Shown here one piece after another: positions 35,216 through 44,516 of a stretch of 52,228 nucleotides of DNA. This DNA comes from Burkholderiales bacterium. GTDB lineage: Bacteria; Pseudomonadota; Gammaproteobacteria; Burkholderiales; SG8-39. The notes under the pieces are model-generated. The model was not told the DNA's origin. It made no database searches and was given only the letters and a program-made list of their open reading frames with translations. The stretch covers positions 1 to 52,228 of the forward strand of contig JACZJV010000019.1 of the NCBI GenBank assembly GCA_014860355.1. Direction: 5' to 3'. The position numbers were made by a program, and so were the translations under genes. The first letter of the stretch is position 1, and each line of letters starts with the position of its first letter.

Positions 35216-36313
35216 TCATGTTAAGAGTAACCGTTCCAACTCCGCGACTATCCGCACCGCCGCCTTGCCATCCCACTTTTCCGGAATACCGCCTTTCTTC
35301 CAGCGCCCACCCAGCAGGCGAGCCAGCGCCGGGCCCAGATTGGCTGGGTTTGTCCCGATCAGCTCGTTGGTTCCTATAGTTACCGTTTCAGGACGCTCGG
35401 TGTTGTCCCGCAGCGTCAGACAGGGCACGCCGAGCACTGTGGTTTCTTCAGTAATTCCACCGGAATCGGTAATCACCCCACGAGCATGCTTTACCAGGTA
35501 GTTGAATTCCAGGTACCCCTGCGGATCAACGTAGTGAAGTCCTGGGATCTTGCCCCTGAGTTCCTGCAGGTTCTTGGCAGTGCGCGGATGCACCGGAAAC
35601 ACCACCGGCAGCCCGCCTGCGCCATCGGCGATTGCATGCAACAGCCGCAACAACTGCTGTTCGCCATCCACATTGGCTGGCCGGTGGAGCGTCACCACTA
35701 AATAACGCCCCGAGTGTAAGCCTAGCTCGTCCCAGAGCGCAGGCGGGCGCAAGCGTGGCATCTGCGTTAGCAGGGTGTCAATCATCGTGTTGCCAACAAA
35801 GAAGATGCGATCATTGCTCACCCCCGACCGGCGCAGATTCTCGTTGGCCGTTTCGCTGGTGGTGAAAAACCAATTGGTAATCGAATCGGTTACCACGCGG
35901 TTGATCTCCTCCGGCATGGTCCAGTCACCCGAGCGGATTCCGCCTTCCACATGTGCCACCGGCACCCCCAACTTGCGAGCGACGATGGAACAAGCCATGG
36001 TCGAGGTGACATCCCCTACCACAACGCACAAATCGCTACGCTGCTCAAGAAGCAGTGTTTCATAGCGCACCATAATGGCGGCAGTTTGCTCTGCCGGCGT
36101 GCCAGAGCCCACATTGAAATTCACATCTGGCTCGGGAATTTGCAGTTGGGTAAGAAATTCCCCGGACATCCGCGCATCGTAGTGTTGGCCCGTATGCACA
36201 AAGCGGTAGCCCAGGCAGTTCCCAGCCCGCTTTCTCGCCTCAAGAGCTTGGAAAATCGGTGCTATCTTCATGAAGTTAGGACGAGCACCGGCGATGATGT
36301 CGATACATTTCAC
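35216..36313 (-). CDS. wecB: UDP-N-acetylglucosamine 2-epimerase
   Basis: Non-hydrolysing epimerase interconverting UDP-GlcNAc and UDP-ManNAc. The 365 residues carry GARPNFMKIAPI, FVHTGQHYDARMS, VVGDVTSTMACSI, HVEGGIRSGDWTMPEEINR, VTLHRPANVD, VFPVHPRTAKNL, ITDSGGITEE and the end motif RPETVTIGTNELIG. The usual EAGLRS is EGGIRS here. It overlaps the upstream glycosyltransferase stop by four bases. It implies ManNAc, or a sugar made from it such as ManNAcA, in the polymer. Confidence 0.95.
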   Translation of the reverse strand: MKCIDIIAGARPNFMKIAPIFQALEARKRAGNCLGYRFVHTGQHYDARMSGEFLTQLQIPEPDVNFNVGSGTPAEQTAAIMVRYETLLLEQRSDLCVVVGDVTSTMACSIVARKLGVPVAHVEGGIRSGDWTMPEEINRVVTDSITNWFFTTSETANENLRRSGVSNDRIFFVGNTMIDTLLTQMPRLRPPALWDELGLHSGRYLVVTLHRPANVDGEQQLLRLLHAIADGAGGLPVVFPVHPRTAKNLQELRGKIPGLHYVDPQGYLEFNYLVKHARGVITDSGGITEETTVLGVPCLTLRDNTERPETVTIGTNELIGTNPANLGPALARLLGGRWKKGGIPEKWDGKAAVRIVAELERLLLT

Positions 36314-37482
36314 TTTGCGCGCCCATCGTCCGGCAGAAACTCAGCGTCAAATGCAAGTGGACGAGCCGAAATGCCTGTCACGTCCTCAACTATGCCAATA
36401 ATCTTTCCCACCGCGGTTTCCACACCAAATTGATCTTTTGCGAAATTGTAAGCATGATCGGCCAGGACATTCCGCATGGCTACATCGGTAATCATTCGAT
36501 CCAATGCGCGCTCGAGCGCTTCGAGATCTTTTGGCGGGACCAAGAGTCCATTGTCGCCGTCCGCGATTACGCTGGGGATATTTCCCACTGCTGTAGCCAC
36601 AATGGCAAGTCGCGCCGCCATGGCCTCGATCATGGCATTGGGCAGACCTTCCGCCCACGACGGAAGCACAAATATATCTGCGTCACGAAAAACCTTGACC
36701 AATACTTCGCCCTGCAACCACCCGCGAAATCTAACCCTGTCGGCCAAGCCATATTCCCCAACCCGCTGACGAGCAAGCTGGGAGACATTCCCCTCCCCTA
36801 CGCAATCAAGCACCAAGTCTCTGGTATTTGAAAACCGCGCCATCACCTCCAGCAAGTCCATTACACCCTTTTTCCGGTCAAGCCAACCGACAAATAGCAG
36901 TCGTATTGGCGAATTAAAATCGCGCGTCCTCCGATTCTGTCCGATCTCCAACAGTTCGTTTGTCGCGGTCCAATTCCTGACTAGAGGAGCATCCTCGATT
37001 GCTCGATGTAGTTTGGTAGTCACAAACTCCTGCCACTGTTCACCTTGGCATAGTATTTTCGTGGCCCGCGACAATGAAAACCGCGCGGACCAGCGACTAA
37101 AGCATGACCGATCAAAATCATCCAGCAACCGACCTCCCCGCGGAAAAACCAAAGCAGGGACACCCCTCAGCCTTGCGTATCGCGCCATTGCCCCCTTTTC
37201 TATGAGGCTCGCACCTGTAGACGTGAATACCAATATTGCGTCGGGCCTGAATGCTTCGAATCGAATTAAGAATTCGACGACACGCCTTATCGCAATCAGT
37301 AATCGCAAGAACAAGACTGGTGGCGGATTACTAATTTGGGTGCTATCGATCAGTTCAAGTTCAACGCGCTTTGGCAATGACGAACCCAGCAACGCTTTGC
37401 AGGACGTGACGATGCCTCCGAATACCATCTTGTCTTTCGAAGGGAACGCACCGACAATCATCAATTTTGGTCGATTATTCAT
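36310..37482 (-). CDS. glycosyltransferase family 4
   Basis: 390-residue GT-B enzyme. N-terminus KLMIVGAFPSKDKMVFGGIVTSCKALLG; linker DAPLVRNW; donor domain LLFVGWLDRKKGVMDLLEVM, VGEGNVSQL and the E-x7-E motif in PSWAEGLPNAMIEAMAARLAIVATAVG. ATG 37482 overlaps the asnB stop by four bases; its own stop overlaps wecB by four. A cytosolic or membrane-associated enzyme adding one sugar to the repeat unit; linkage not predictable. Confidence 0.92.
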   Translation of the reverse strand: MNNRPKLMIVGAFPSKDKMVFGGIVTSCKALLGSSLPKRVELELIDSTQISNPPPVLFLRLLIAIRRVVEFLIRFEAFRPDAILVFTSTGASLIEKGAMARYARLRGVPALVFPRGGRLLDDFDRSCFSRWSARFSLSRATKILCQGEQWQEFVTTKLHRAIEDAPLVRNWTATNELLEIGQNRRTRDFNSPIRLLFVGWLDRKKGVMDLLEVMARFSNTRDLVLDCVGEGNVSQLARQRVGEYGLADRVRFRGWLQGEVLVKVFRDADIFVLPSWAEGLPNAMIEAMAARLAIVATAVGNIPSVIADGDNGLLVPPKDLEALERALDRMITDVAMRNVLADHAYNFAKDQFGVETAVGKIIGIVEDVTGISARPLAFDAEFLPDDGRAK

Positions 37483-39350
37483 TGCCGAAGGTACTGCCGC
37501 TGCCAAATCGCGAGATTGAGGGCTTTCCACAAAATGAATCCGCTTTGATATTCAGGCTTTGCCCGATGTGTTTCGAACACAGAAAAAAGTGTCTTGCTGT
37601 CGAAGAATGAATCAGGTCGTGCCACGGCTTCGTTGAAGACTACCCTGGCATAATCAAGCAAAGAAGTCGCCAACCAATAACTAAACGGTACCCCAAAACC
37701 CGTCTTAGGTGCGTCTAGCACCTCATCCGGCACCACCCCTCGCAGAGCTTTTTTTAGCAGCCACTTCTTGTTGCTACCGCGTACCTTCATGCGGGACGGC
37801 AGTCCCATTGCATAGTCCGTCAGATCGTTGTCGAGCAATGGCACGCGAGACTCAATACTGAACGCCATGGTCGCTTTGTCTACCTTCTCCAGAAACACAT
37901 CGGGCAGCAAGACGTTTGTATCGCAGTAGAGCATCTGCTGCACGGGATCAAGCGCGCGCAAGCGTTGCGCCATTTCACGATAGCGGCGAAATGGATCGGT
38001 CTGTCTGAGTCGTGACTGCCAAGCAGGCGACAATAGTTGTACGAACGACGTCCGCGAGGTGTCCATTGTCAGCAGCAAGGCCATGCGCATGGCGTCTTCT
38101 TGCTGGCCAAATGCGTCGAGAATCCGATGCAGCCGAGCGAGTTTTCCGTTGCCCACGTCGGGGAGAAAACCGCGCGTTGTTGAAAGTGCCTTCCACAAGT
38201 TGTAATAGCTCAACAGCGCGTAGCGCCTGTAACCCCCAAATATCTCATCGCCTCCGTCACCCTGCAGAATCACCCGGGGCTCGCCGTTCAGCTCCCGGCA
38301 GAGAAGGTACAGGGGAATATTCGCGGCATCGGAAAACGGTTCGTCATGGCGACGCACCAGGTCTTCAATCACCGCTGGCATGCTCCCGCCAGCCAGATGA
38401 AATTCGTGATGATCGGTTCCGAAGCGCTCGGCGACACGGCGCGCTCTCGGCAGTTCATTGACGCCGCGGTCGAAGTCGAAGCCGACGGAGTACGTCTTGA
38501 TTGTTCCTTCGTAGTGACGGGAAGCAAAGGCCGTCACTACGGAAGAATCGATCCCTCCGCTGAGAAACACCCCCACCGGGACATCGCTCACCAACTGGCG
38601 CCGGACGGCCGCCTCGACCAGGACGCGAGTCTTCTCAACCGCAGTGGCGTCGTCGTCTTCGATCCGGCAAACATCTTCTGCGCGCCAATACGGCAGAATT
38701 TCGCACCGACCGTCGCTTAGCCGCAGCCAATGCCCCGGCTCCAGGCGCTCGATGCCGTCAAAAAGCGTGCTGCGTCCCAACGACGCGCCGAAGTAGGCGA
38801 ATTCGTGCAACGCCTGAGGGTTCACTTGGGCGGAGACCAAACCGGAGGCCAGGATGGCCTTGATCTCTGATCCAAACACGATTCCGTTCGCCAAGCGGTG
38901 GAAAGACAAGGGCTTGACGCCGAACCGATCTCGCGCCAATACCAATTCTTGCTCATGCCGATCCCAGATCGCGAATGCGAATATGCCGTTGAGGCGGGTC
39001 AATACCGCTGGACCCCATCGCGCCCACGCGTTCAGTACCACCTCGGTGTCGGAATGGCCACGAAATGATATCCCCCCCCTTTCCAACTCCGCCCGCAATT
39101 CACGAAAGTTGTATACCTCGCCGTTGTAAACGATCACAAAGCGACCATCCGCAGAATGCATAGGCTGATGACCGGCATCGGACAAATCGATAATACTGAG
39201 GCGTGCGTGGCCGAGACCGGCTGCGCCGTCGATAACAACGTCGCTGCGATCGGGGCCGCGGTGGTGCAACATGGAGGTCATGCGCCACATACTTTCCGCA
39301 CTTACCGATGAGAAGATCGAGAAGTCGACCGCTCCGGCTATGCCGCACAT
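37479..39350 (-). CDS. asnB: asparagine synthase-like amidotransferase (copy 1)
   Basis: 623 residues. N-terminal glutaminase domain with the catalytic Cys2 ([11 protein letters not shown]), HHRGPDRSD, YNGEVYNFRELR. C-terminal synthetase domain with the ATP loop VFLSGGIDSSVVTAFAS, QGDGGDEIFGGYRRY and ESRVPLLDNDLTDYAM. In sugar-polymer loci such enzymes (for example WbpS of Pseudomonas aeruginosa) are thought to amidate uronic-acid residues rather than to make asparagine. Starts at ATG 39350, sharing one base with the acetyltransferase stop. A second copy lies at 41121-43013. Confidence 0.92.
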   Translation of the reverse strand: MCGIAGAVDFSIFSSVSAESMWRMTSMLHHRGPDRSDVVIDGAAGLGHARLSIIDLSDAGHQPMHSADGRFVIVYNGEVYNFRELRAELERGGISFRGHSDTEVVLNAWARWGPAVLTRLNGIFAFAIWDRHEQELVLARDRFGVKPLSFHRLANGIVFGSEIKAILASGLVSAQVNPQALHEFAYFGASLGRSTLFDGIERLEPGHWLRLSDGRCEILPYWRAEDVCRIEDDDATAVEKTRVLVEAAVRRQLVSDVPVGVFLSGGIDSSVVTAFASRHYEGTIKTYSVGFDFDRGVNELPRARRVAERFGTDHHEFHLAGGSMPAVIEDLVRRHDEPFSDAANIPLYLLCRELNGEPRVILQGDGGDEIFGGYRRYALLSYYNLWKALSTTRGFLPDVGNGKLARLHRILDAFGQQEDAMRMALLLTMDTSRTSFVQLLSPAWQSRLRQTDPFRRYREMAQRLRALDPVQQMLYCDTNVLLPDVFLEKVDKATMAFSIESRVPLLDNDLTDYAMGLPSRMKVRGSNKKWLLKKALRGVVPDEVLDAPKTGFGVPFSYWLATSLLDYARVVFNEAVARPDSFFDSKTLFSVFETHRAKPEYQSGFILWKALNLAIWQRQYLRQ

Positions 39351-39997
39351 CAGACGTGCTTTTCCTGGCCTACACGAAGTCCCGAAGAGAGCTGTTCACT
39401 GGTTAGGCGTTCTACTTCCGGATACAGCGCAGCCTCGTGCCGCAGGAGTGTCTCTGCGTCCCAGCGGAAGGCGATGACCCGGGCGGGAACGCCAGCCACC
39501 AGAGCATACGGGGGAACAGACTTGGACACTACTGCCCCCGCGGCGACTATAGCTCCGCGTCCGATCGTGACGCCGTCGAGAATGGTCGCCCGGGCGCAGA
39601 CCCAGACATCGTCTTCGATGACAACACCCAGATCATCCTGCGGCCGCTTCTCGGCGTTTGTGACGTCACACATGAACCGCCCTACGAGGCTGACGTTGTG
39701 ATTGCCCGCCAGGATGCATACCTCTGGTCCGAACATGACTTTGTTGCCGATTACTATTCGAGCCAGAGCACATTGTAGGCGGGGCCTCAAACCGAGGAAC
39801 ACGTCGTCACCAACGTAGATATTTCGGTAGCTGTAAAACCCCGCCGGATCGAACCAGAATTTCTTGCCGTATGCACCGAACAGCGGCCGTAAGATCCACA
39901 TGCGGATCTTACGGATCACCCGGTTCGCAAAAACAAGGGATCGACCGGGAAACCGGATCAGGCTCCGCGAAAGGGCGAGGTCTTCAGTGTGCATCAT
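39350..39997 (-). CDS. WcaF/WcaB-like hexapeptide acetyltransferase
   Basis: 215 residues with left-handed beta-helix repeats: [38 protein letters not shown] with the catalytic-type His, [51 protein letters not shown]. Related enzymes O-acetylate colanic acid or other polymers. Start taken at the ATG at 39997 ([12 protein letters not shown]), overlapping the preceding glycosyltransferase by 14 bases; a longer reading to 40093 lies inside that gene. Transfers acetyl from acetyl-CoA in the cytosol; acceptor unknown. Confidence 0.88.
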   Translation of the reverse strand: MMHTEDLALSRSLIRFPGRSLVFANRVIRKIRMWILRPLFGAYGKKFWFDPAGFYSYRNIYVGDDVFLGLRPRLQCALARIVIGNKVMFGPEVCILAGNHNVSLVGRFMCDVTNAEKRPQDDLGVVIEDDVWVCARATILDGVTIGRGAIVAAGAVVSKSVPPYALVAGVPARVIAFRWDAETLLRHEAALYPEVERLTSEQLSSGLRVGQEKHV

Positions 39998-41102
39998 GTT
40001 TGCGCTTTCGGACGAGCGAAAGGATGCGCTCATATTCGTCGAGCATTTTGTACGGAGCGAATATCTCTTGCGCTCGCTCACGCGCTCGCCCACCCATTGC
40101 CGACCGCCGATCCGGCGTCAACGACGTGAACTCTCGCAGCGCGCGTGCAACGCTCTCGGGATCACCAGGATCGCAAAGAATGCCAGTTCGACCATCCTCA
40201 ACGAGGAGGCGAACGTCACTGACATTTCCCGCAATGACCGGCTTGCCGCAGGCCATAGCCTCGCAGATGACGTTGGGCAGGCCTTCATACTCGGAAAATA
40301 ACCCGACGACATCGCAGCGCTGGTATTCCGTCTCAATTGCTTCTTTAGGCGGATGAAAACGCAGCATCTCCTGCAACTCGTGCTCTTCGACAAATGCTCT
40401 CGCCTCTGCGAGCGGCTCGGCATTTGATGGCGTTGCGCCAAACCAGTCGATAACAAGGTTATGCCCACCACTATCCCTGAGCAGGAGCAGCGCCTTGGCC
40501 AGACCGAGCATGTTCTTGAGGCGCTGATAGCTGGCAACGACCACCATAGTCAGCCCGTTCGACGTGGACAGTCCCGTCGATGCCGGACGAAATCGGTCCA
40601 AGTCAACCGCATTATAGATCGTGGTCAATTTAGGAGCGAGCCGAGGCCAACTGCGCTCGAGCAGCAGCCGGTTGCTGTGCGAGTTTGTAACTACGGCATC
40701 GGCGAAGCGGTGTGGCCAGCGAATCCAACGCTTCCAACCGGCGCGCATTGCCGGATTGGCGGAGCGCTCCCCGACGACCAATCCCCAGTCACGCCCCATC
40801 TGGCCGACGAGTTCCGCATAAAGCGCCGGGGTTTCCAGAAATGCGATCACAGCGTCGAAACGACCGCCGCGAACCGTGCGATGGAGCCCAACAAGGGGAC
40901 CCAGCGAGAATCTGGACTTTTTCGCGTACACGTGAACAGGAATACCGGCGCAGTCCAACTGCGTCTTGAATTCCCAACTGCTCGGATAGTAGGTGAAAAA
41001 CTCGACTTCGTGTCCGCGAGCCTTCAGTCCGCAGCCGATCATGACCAACTGCCGCTGAGCCCCGCCCGAGCCGAGGTTATCGATCACGCACAATACCTTC
41101 AA
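39984..41102 (-). CDS. glycosyltransferase family 4
   Basis: 372-residue GT-B enzyme. N-terminus [36 protein letters not shown], typical of capsule glycosyltransferases; VNRLLLE-type region ([13 protein letters not shown]), donor domain [23 protein letters not shown] and the E-x7-E motif in [24 protein letters not shown]. The start appears to be a TTG at 41102, 18 bases after the second amidotransferase gene. Its 3' end overlaps the acetyltransferase by 14 bases. Confidence 0.92.
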   Translation of the reverse strand: MKVLCVIDNLGSGGAQRQLVMIGCGLKARGHEVEFFTYYPSSWEFKTQLDCAGIPVHVYAKKSRFSLGPLVGLHRTVRGGRFDAVIAFLETPALYAELVGQMGRDWGLVVGERSANPAMRAGWKRWIRWPHRFADAVVTNSHSNRLLLERSWPRLAPKLTTIYNAVDLDRFRPASTGLSTSNGLTMVVVASYQRLKNMLGLAKALLLLRDSGGHNLVIDWFGATPSNAEPLAEARAFVEEHELQEMLRFHPPKEAIETEYQRCDVVGLFSEYEGLPNVICEAMACGKPVIAGNVSDVRLLVEDGRTGILCDPGDPESVARALREFTSLTPDRRSAMGGRARERAQEIFAPYKMLDEYERILSLVRKRKHDAH

Positions 41103-41120
41103 GGGGCGCCCGACCTCGTG

Positions 41121-43013
41121 TCAGAGGGCGACGGCCCGGGAAGGCAATGGGGCAGCCTGACCTTCGCACCACCAGCGGTAACCCAGCAGCAGCGGCAGTG
41201 CGTAAGTCGTACCCGGATTTGCCAGTCCAAGTCGCCACAGCCGCTTCGCTCCGCCCGGCACAAAAGGGTCCGGATAGCCGTGGTGGTTGTCGGCCAGCGC
41301 GCGCGGTAGCCCGCTCTGGTTCGACTTGCTTCGCAACCACGAGAGCAACGGAATTCCAAACCCGGCTTTGGGCGCAAGACACACTTCGGTCGGCAGGTGC
41401 CGTGCAGCAAGCCGGCGCAGCAGATACTTGTTCTGTCCGTCTTTTACCCGCAAACGCGATGGAACTCGCAATCCGAGTTCGACCAGGCGGTAATCCAAGA
41501 ACGGTGACCGAACCTCGAGCGAATGCATCATGCTCATGCGATCCACTTTCACAAGTATGTCTTCGAGCATATACGTGCGGAGGTCGATTCGCTGCGACAT
41601 GTCAACGCTGCTGGCGCCTTGCCACGCCGGCAGATGATCGCTGTAACGTTGGATTATCCGGTCCGGTGCAACATTGAATTCGCTCTTCAGGCAATCGTCC
41701 AACCAGTCCGCATGCGGGTAGAGCATGGCGCCGAGGCCAAAGCGCCCGACTGGCTGGCGCAAACGCAGGAAGAAGCGTCGCGAAGCCGAATCGCGAGGCA
41801 TGAGGGAGGCAAACAAAGCCCCTCCCGCACGGCGCCACCATGACGGCACCCTGTCGATCGAGCGCCAAGTCCATGCCCTAACGTGATTGCGGTATCCGCC
41901 GAAGACTTCGTCTCCTCCATCGCCGCTCAACGCGACCGTAAGCTCTTTACGCGCCTCGGCGCAGACCAGGGACGTTGGCAACGCCGATGTGTCAGAGAAC
42001 GGCTCGTCAAAATGAGCCATGACCTGCGGCAGTACCTCCATGCCCTCTCGCAAATCGATTTTCCGGATCACGGCGTGCAAACTCAGCTGCCGCGCTGTTG
42101 CGGCAGCCAGCGAAGTTTCATCCTCCTCACCGTTATAACCGATCGTGAGGGCCGTCAAACCCTTCGAATACGCGACCGCCGCGGCGGCGACTAACCCTGA
42201 GTCGATTCCACCGGAAAGAAAGACACCGAGCGGAACATCCGAGCGCAATCGAATGCGCGTAGCGTCCCACAGCAAAGCTTCTATCTCGTCGACCCACGCG
42301 TCTTCCGTGCGCTCTTCCTGCTCTCCGACCGGCGGTAAATCCCAATAGGTTGTTGGCCCGTCCAGGCGCCCCGACTCGAGATGGTGCCGCACCCAACAGC
42401 CTGGTGCGAGCTTGGTAACTCCCGGATAGATCGAACTCCACTCCGGAACCGCGCCCAACCTGAAGTAAAAACCCAGGGCCTCGGAATCGATCTCCGTCGG
42501 AAAAGTGGGGAAACTTCGCAGTGCCCGCAGCTCCGAGGCGAAACCGAGCGTTCTTCCGCGATGCAGGTAGAAAAGCGGTTTGACCCCGAGCCGATCACGT
42601 ACAAGATGCACGGTGCGCTCGAGCCTGTCGTATATCGCAAGGGCGAACATGCCATTGAGCTTCTGCAAACAGGCAATGCCGTGTCTCGCAAACAGCGCGA
42701 GGACGACTTCGGTGTCCGAGCTGCTCCGAAAGCGCAGACCTTCAGCCTCAAGCTCGGCGCGGAGCTCGAGGAAATTATAGATCTCGCCGTTCAAGACGAT
42801 GACGTAACGTCCATCGCTGCTCACCATGGGCTGGCGGCCTGTTGGCGACAAATCCAGAATCGCCAAACGCCGAAACCCCAAATGCAGACCGCGGTCCTCC
42901 ATGCTGTCCGAAGAGTCCGGCCCCCGATGGCTCAATTTGTCCCGGCAGCGATCAAACCAATCGTTCGAAAACGTTGAGGTCGATGGCGAATAGTAACCGA
43001 CGATGCCGCACAT
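41121..43013 (-). CDS. asnB: asparagine synthase-like amidotransferase (copy 2)
   Basis: 630 residues, same architecture as the copy at 37479-39350 but clearly diverged. Glutaminase domain: MCGIVGYYSPSTS with Cys2, SHRGPDSSD, LNGEIYNFLELRAELEAEG. Synthetase domain: VFLSGGIDSGLVAAAAV, SGDGGDEVFGGYRNH, EVRSPFLDYRLVELGL. Both active centres look intact. Two such genes in one locus suggest two different amidation targets in the repeat unit. ATG 43013 is preceded by a 131-base gap with no recognisable gene. Confidence 0.92.
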   Translation of the reverse strand: MCGIVGYYSPSTSTFSNDWFDRCRDKLSHRGPDSSDSMEDRGLHLGFRRLAILDLSPTGRQPMVSSDGRYVIVLNGEIYNFLELRAELEAEGLRFRSSSDTEVVLALFARHGIACLQKLNGMFALAIYDRLERTVHLVRDRLGVKPLFYLHRGRTLGFASELRALRSFPTFPTEIDSEALGFYFRLGAVPEWSSIYPGVTKLAPGCWVRHHLESGRLDGPTTYWDLPPVGEQEERTEDAWVDEIEALLWDATRIRLRSDVPLGVFLSGGIDSGLVAAAAVAYSKGLTALTIGYNGEEDETSLAAATARQLSLHAVIRKIDLREGMEVLPQVMAHFDEPFSDTSALPTSLVCAEARKELTVALSGDGGDEVFGGYRNHVRAWTWRSIDRVPSWWRRAGGALFASLMPRDSASRRFFLRLRQPVGRFGLGAMLYPHADWLDDCLKSEFNVAPDRIIQRYSDHLPAWQGASSVDMSQRIDLRTYMLEDILVKVDRMSMMHSLEVRSPFLDYRLVELGLRVPSRLRVKDGQNKYLLRRLAARHLPTEVCLAPKAGFGIPLLSWLRSKSNQSGLPRALADNHHGYPDPFVPGGAKRLWRLGLANPGTTYALPLLLGYRWWCEGQAAPLPSRAVAL

Positions 43014-43144
43014 TATGCCGCACCGCCGCGCGCAATTGCCGCCCGCGTAAACGCACCGCCCTGTCCCCCCGGGAGATTTCGCCGGTGCGCGATAAGCCTG
43101 ACTTGATCGTCATTGCGCGACATTGTCATCGGCAGCCTCTGGCA

Positions 43145-44446
43145 CTACCCACCCTGACCAGCCAAGGCGACTTCGGGTATTTCTGTGCTCACGCCTACAG
43201 TCTTCCGTCTTCGAATAGCGGCCGAATGTATTGTGTAAAAATATAATAGGTGGAGAATGATGTTCGCTTTTGCAAAGAAAGGTTCTTTTGTTTCCACAAC
43301 GAAAAACAGGAAATACACGATACAAATAAACACTTTCTCTGGGTATGAAGCGCTGTGCCTGACGGTCATGAGCATGATCAGCAAGAAATAACCATACATT
43401 CCTAGACACCCTAATAGCCCGAAATAATTAATATATTTTATGTACCCTGGGTCTCCCACATAACCAATCCCGCCCACAGTGAACAAACCAGATCCGAAGA
43501 TCAGCCCCGCGAATGTATCCGGCACGACGTACATATTCGCAATAGCCTGTACGGCAGAATTTTCCCCGACTTCACCAGAAAACATGCTCACGAAAATATC
43601 AAAACTCCGCGTCAAAACGTATTCTTCGAAGAGAATTTTGTAATTATCTTCCACAAAATTATTGTAAAGATAAAACGATAGGAGGCCACCAATCGCAATT
43701 ACAAACAAGAATATTCGCCATCTAATCCTCCGCGAAATTATGCAATATGGCAGATACATCGCGAGGAACAATGCGATAAACATCAGCCCGGTTCTAGCAG
43801 TAAGTAACGTCGATCCAGCTACTACGGCTGCGAAAAAGACATATCTCCACCTATCCCGTTCGATAAAAAGCTTAACGCTCAGGGCGGCTCCAATAGCCTG
43901 AGTCAGAGAGAGCAATGCTCCTCCTCCATTCGAAAACCCTTTAACACGGCTTCCGCCTATATCAAGCGTACCCTCAGAAAGATCGCCCAGAATGCTTGAG
44001 GAAACCCCACGAAACTCTACCGATACAAAGCTCCAATAAATGAAGACGGACTGTGACAATATAACAATCACCAACAAGTCTTGAATATCCATTCCGCGCC
44101 ATAGACCGCCCCCTGCACCTTCCTGTACCGCCGCAACAAGCAAGAAAGCTGAAGGGACAAAAAGCAGTGCCCAAACGGAGAAATTATATGGAACTGAAAA
44201 ATCCTGGCCGCCGCCTCGCAAAATGCTAATGCAAACGCTATATACAAATAGGGCCGAGATCCAGATAAACGGCAGCGACACGCCGCCCTTTGTGACTTGC
44301 GGAATAAATTGAGCTGGCCGACGCCAAAATAACAAGATCGCACAGATCGGCCATAAAATAATTCCAAGGGTGACAGGAATGACCGCAATTTTGATGCTAT
44401 ATACTGCGCTGAAGCAGAACAGCGCGAGCAGCGCAAATCTAAACAT
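43145..44446 (-). CDS. Wzy-like polysaccharide polymerase / O-antigen ligase family
   Basis: 433 residues, mostly hydrophobic, with about ten membrane helices and one larger periplasmic loop around residues 270-330 (YNNFVEDNYKILFEEYVLTRSFDIF), as in Wzy polymerases and WaaL ligases. Motif conservation in this family is poor, so the call rests on topology and on position next to wzx. Base composition is visibly more AT-rich than the flanking genes. It would polymerise flipped repeat units at the periplasmic face. Confidence 0.75.
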   Translation of the reverse strand: MFRFALLALFCFSAVYSIKIAVIPVTLGIILWPICAILLFWRRPAQFIPQVTKGGVSLPFIWISALFVYSVCISILRGGGQDFSVPYNFSVWALLFVPSAFLLVAAVQEGAGGGLWRGMDIQDLLVIVILSQSVFIYWSFVSVEFRGVSSSILGDLSEGTLDIGGSRVKGFSNGGGALLSLTQAIGAALSVKLFIERDRWRYVFFAAVVAGSTLLTARTGLMFIALFLAMYLPYCIISRRIRWRIFLFVIAIGGLLSFYLYNNFVEDNYKILFEEYVLTRSFDIFVSMFSGEVGENSAVQAIANMYVVPDTFAGLIFGSGLFTVGGIGYVGDPGYIKYINYFGLLGCLGMYGYFLLIMLMTVRHSASYPEKVFICIVYFLFFVVETKEPFFAKANIILHLLYFYTIHSAAIRRRKTVGVSTEIPEVALAGQGG

Positions 44447-44516
44447 GCTTATTGGGCGCCATCAAGAATGGCCTCCTCTCGCCCAACACAAGCATCTGAA
44501 TTCGCTCCGTCACTGC

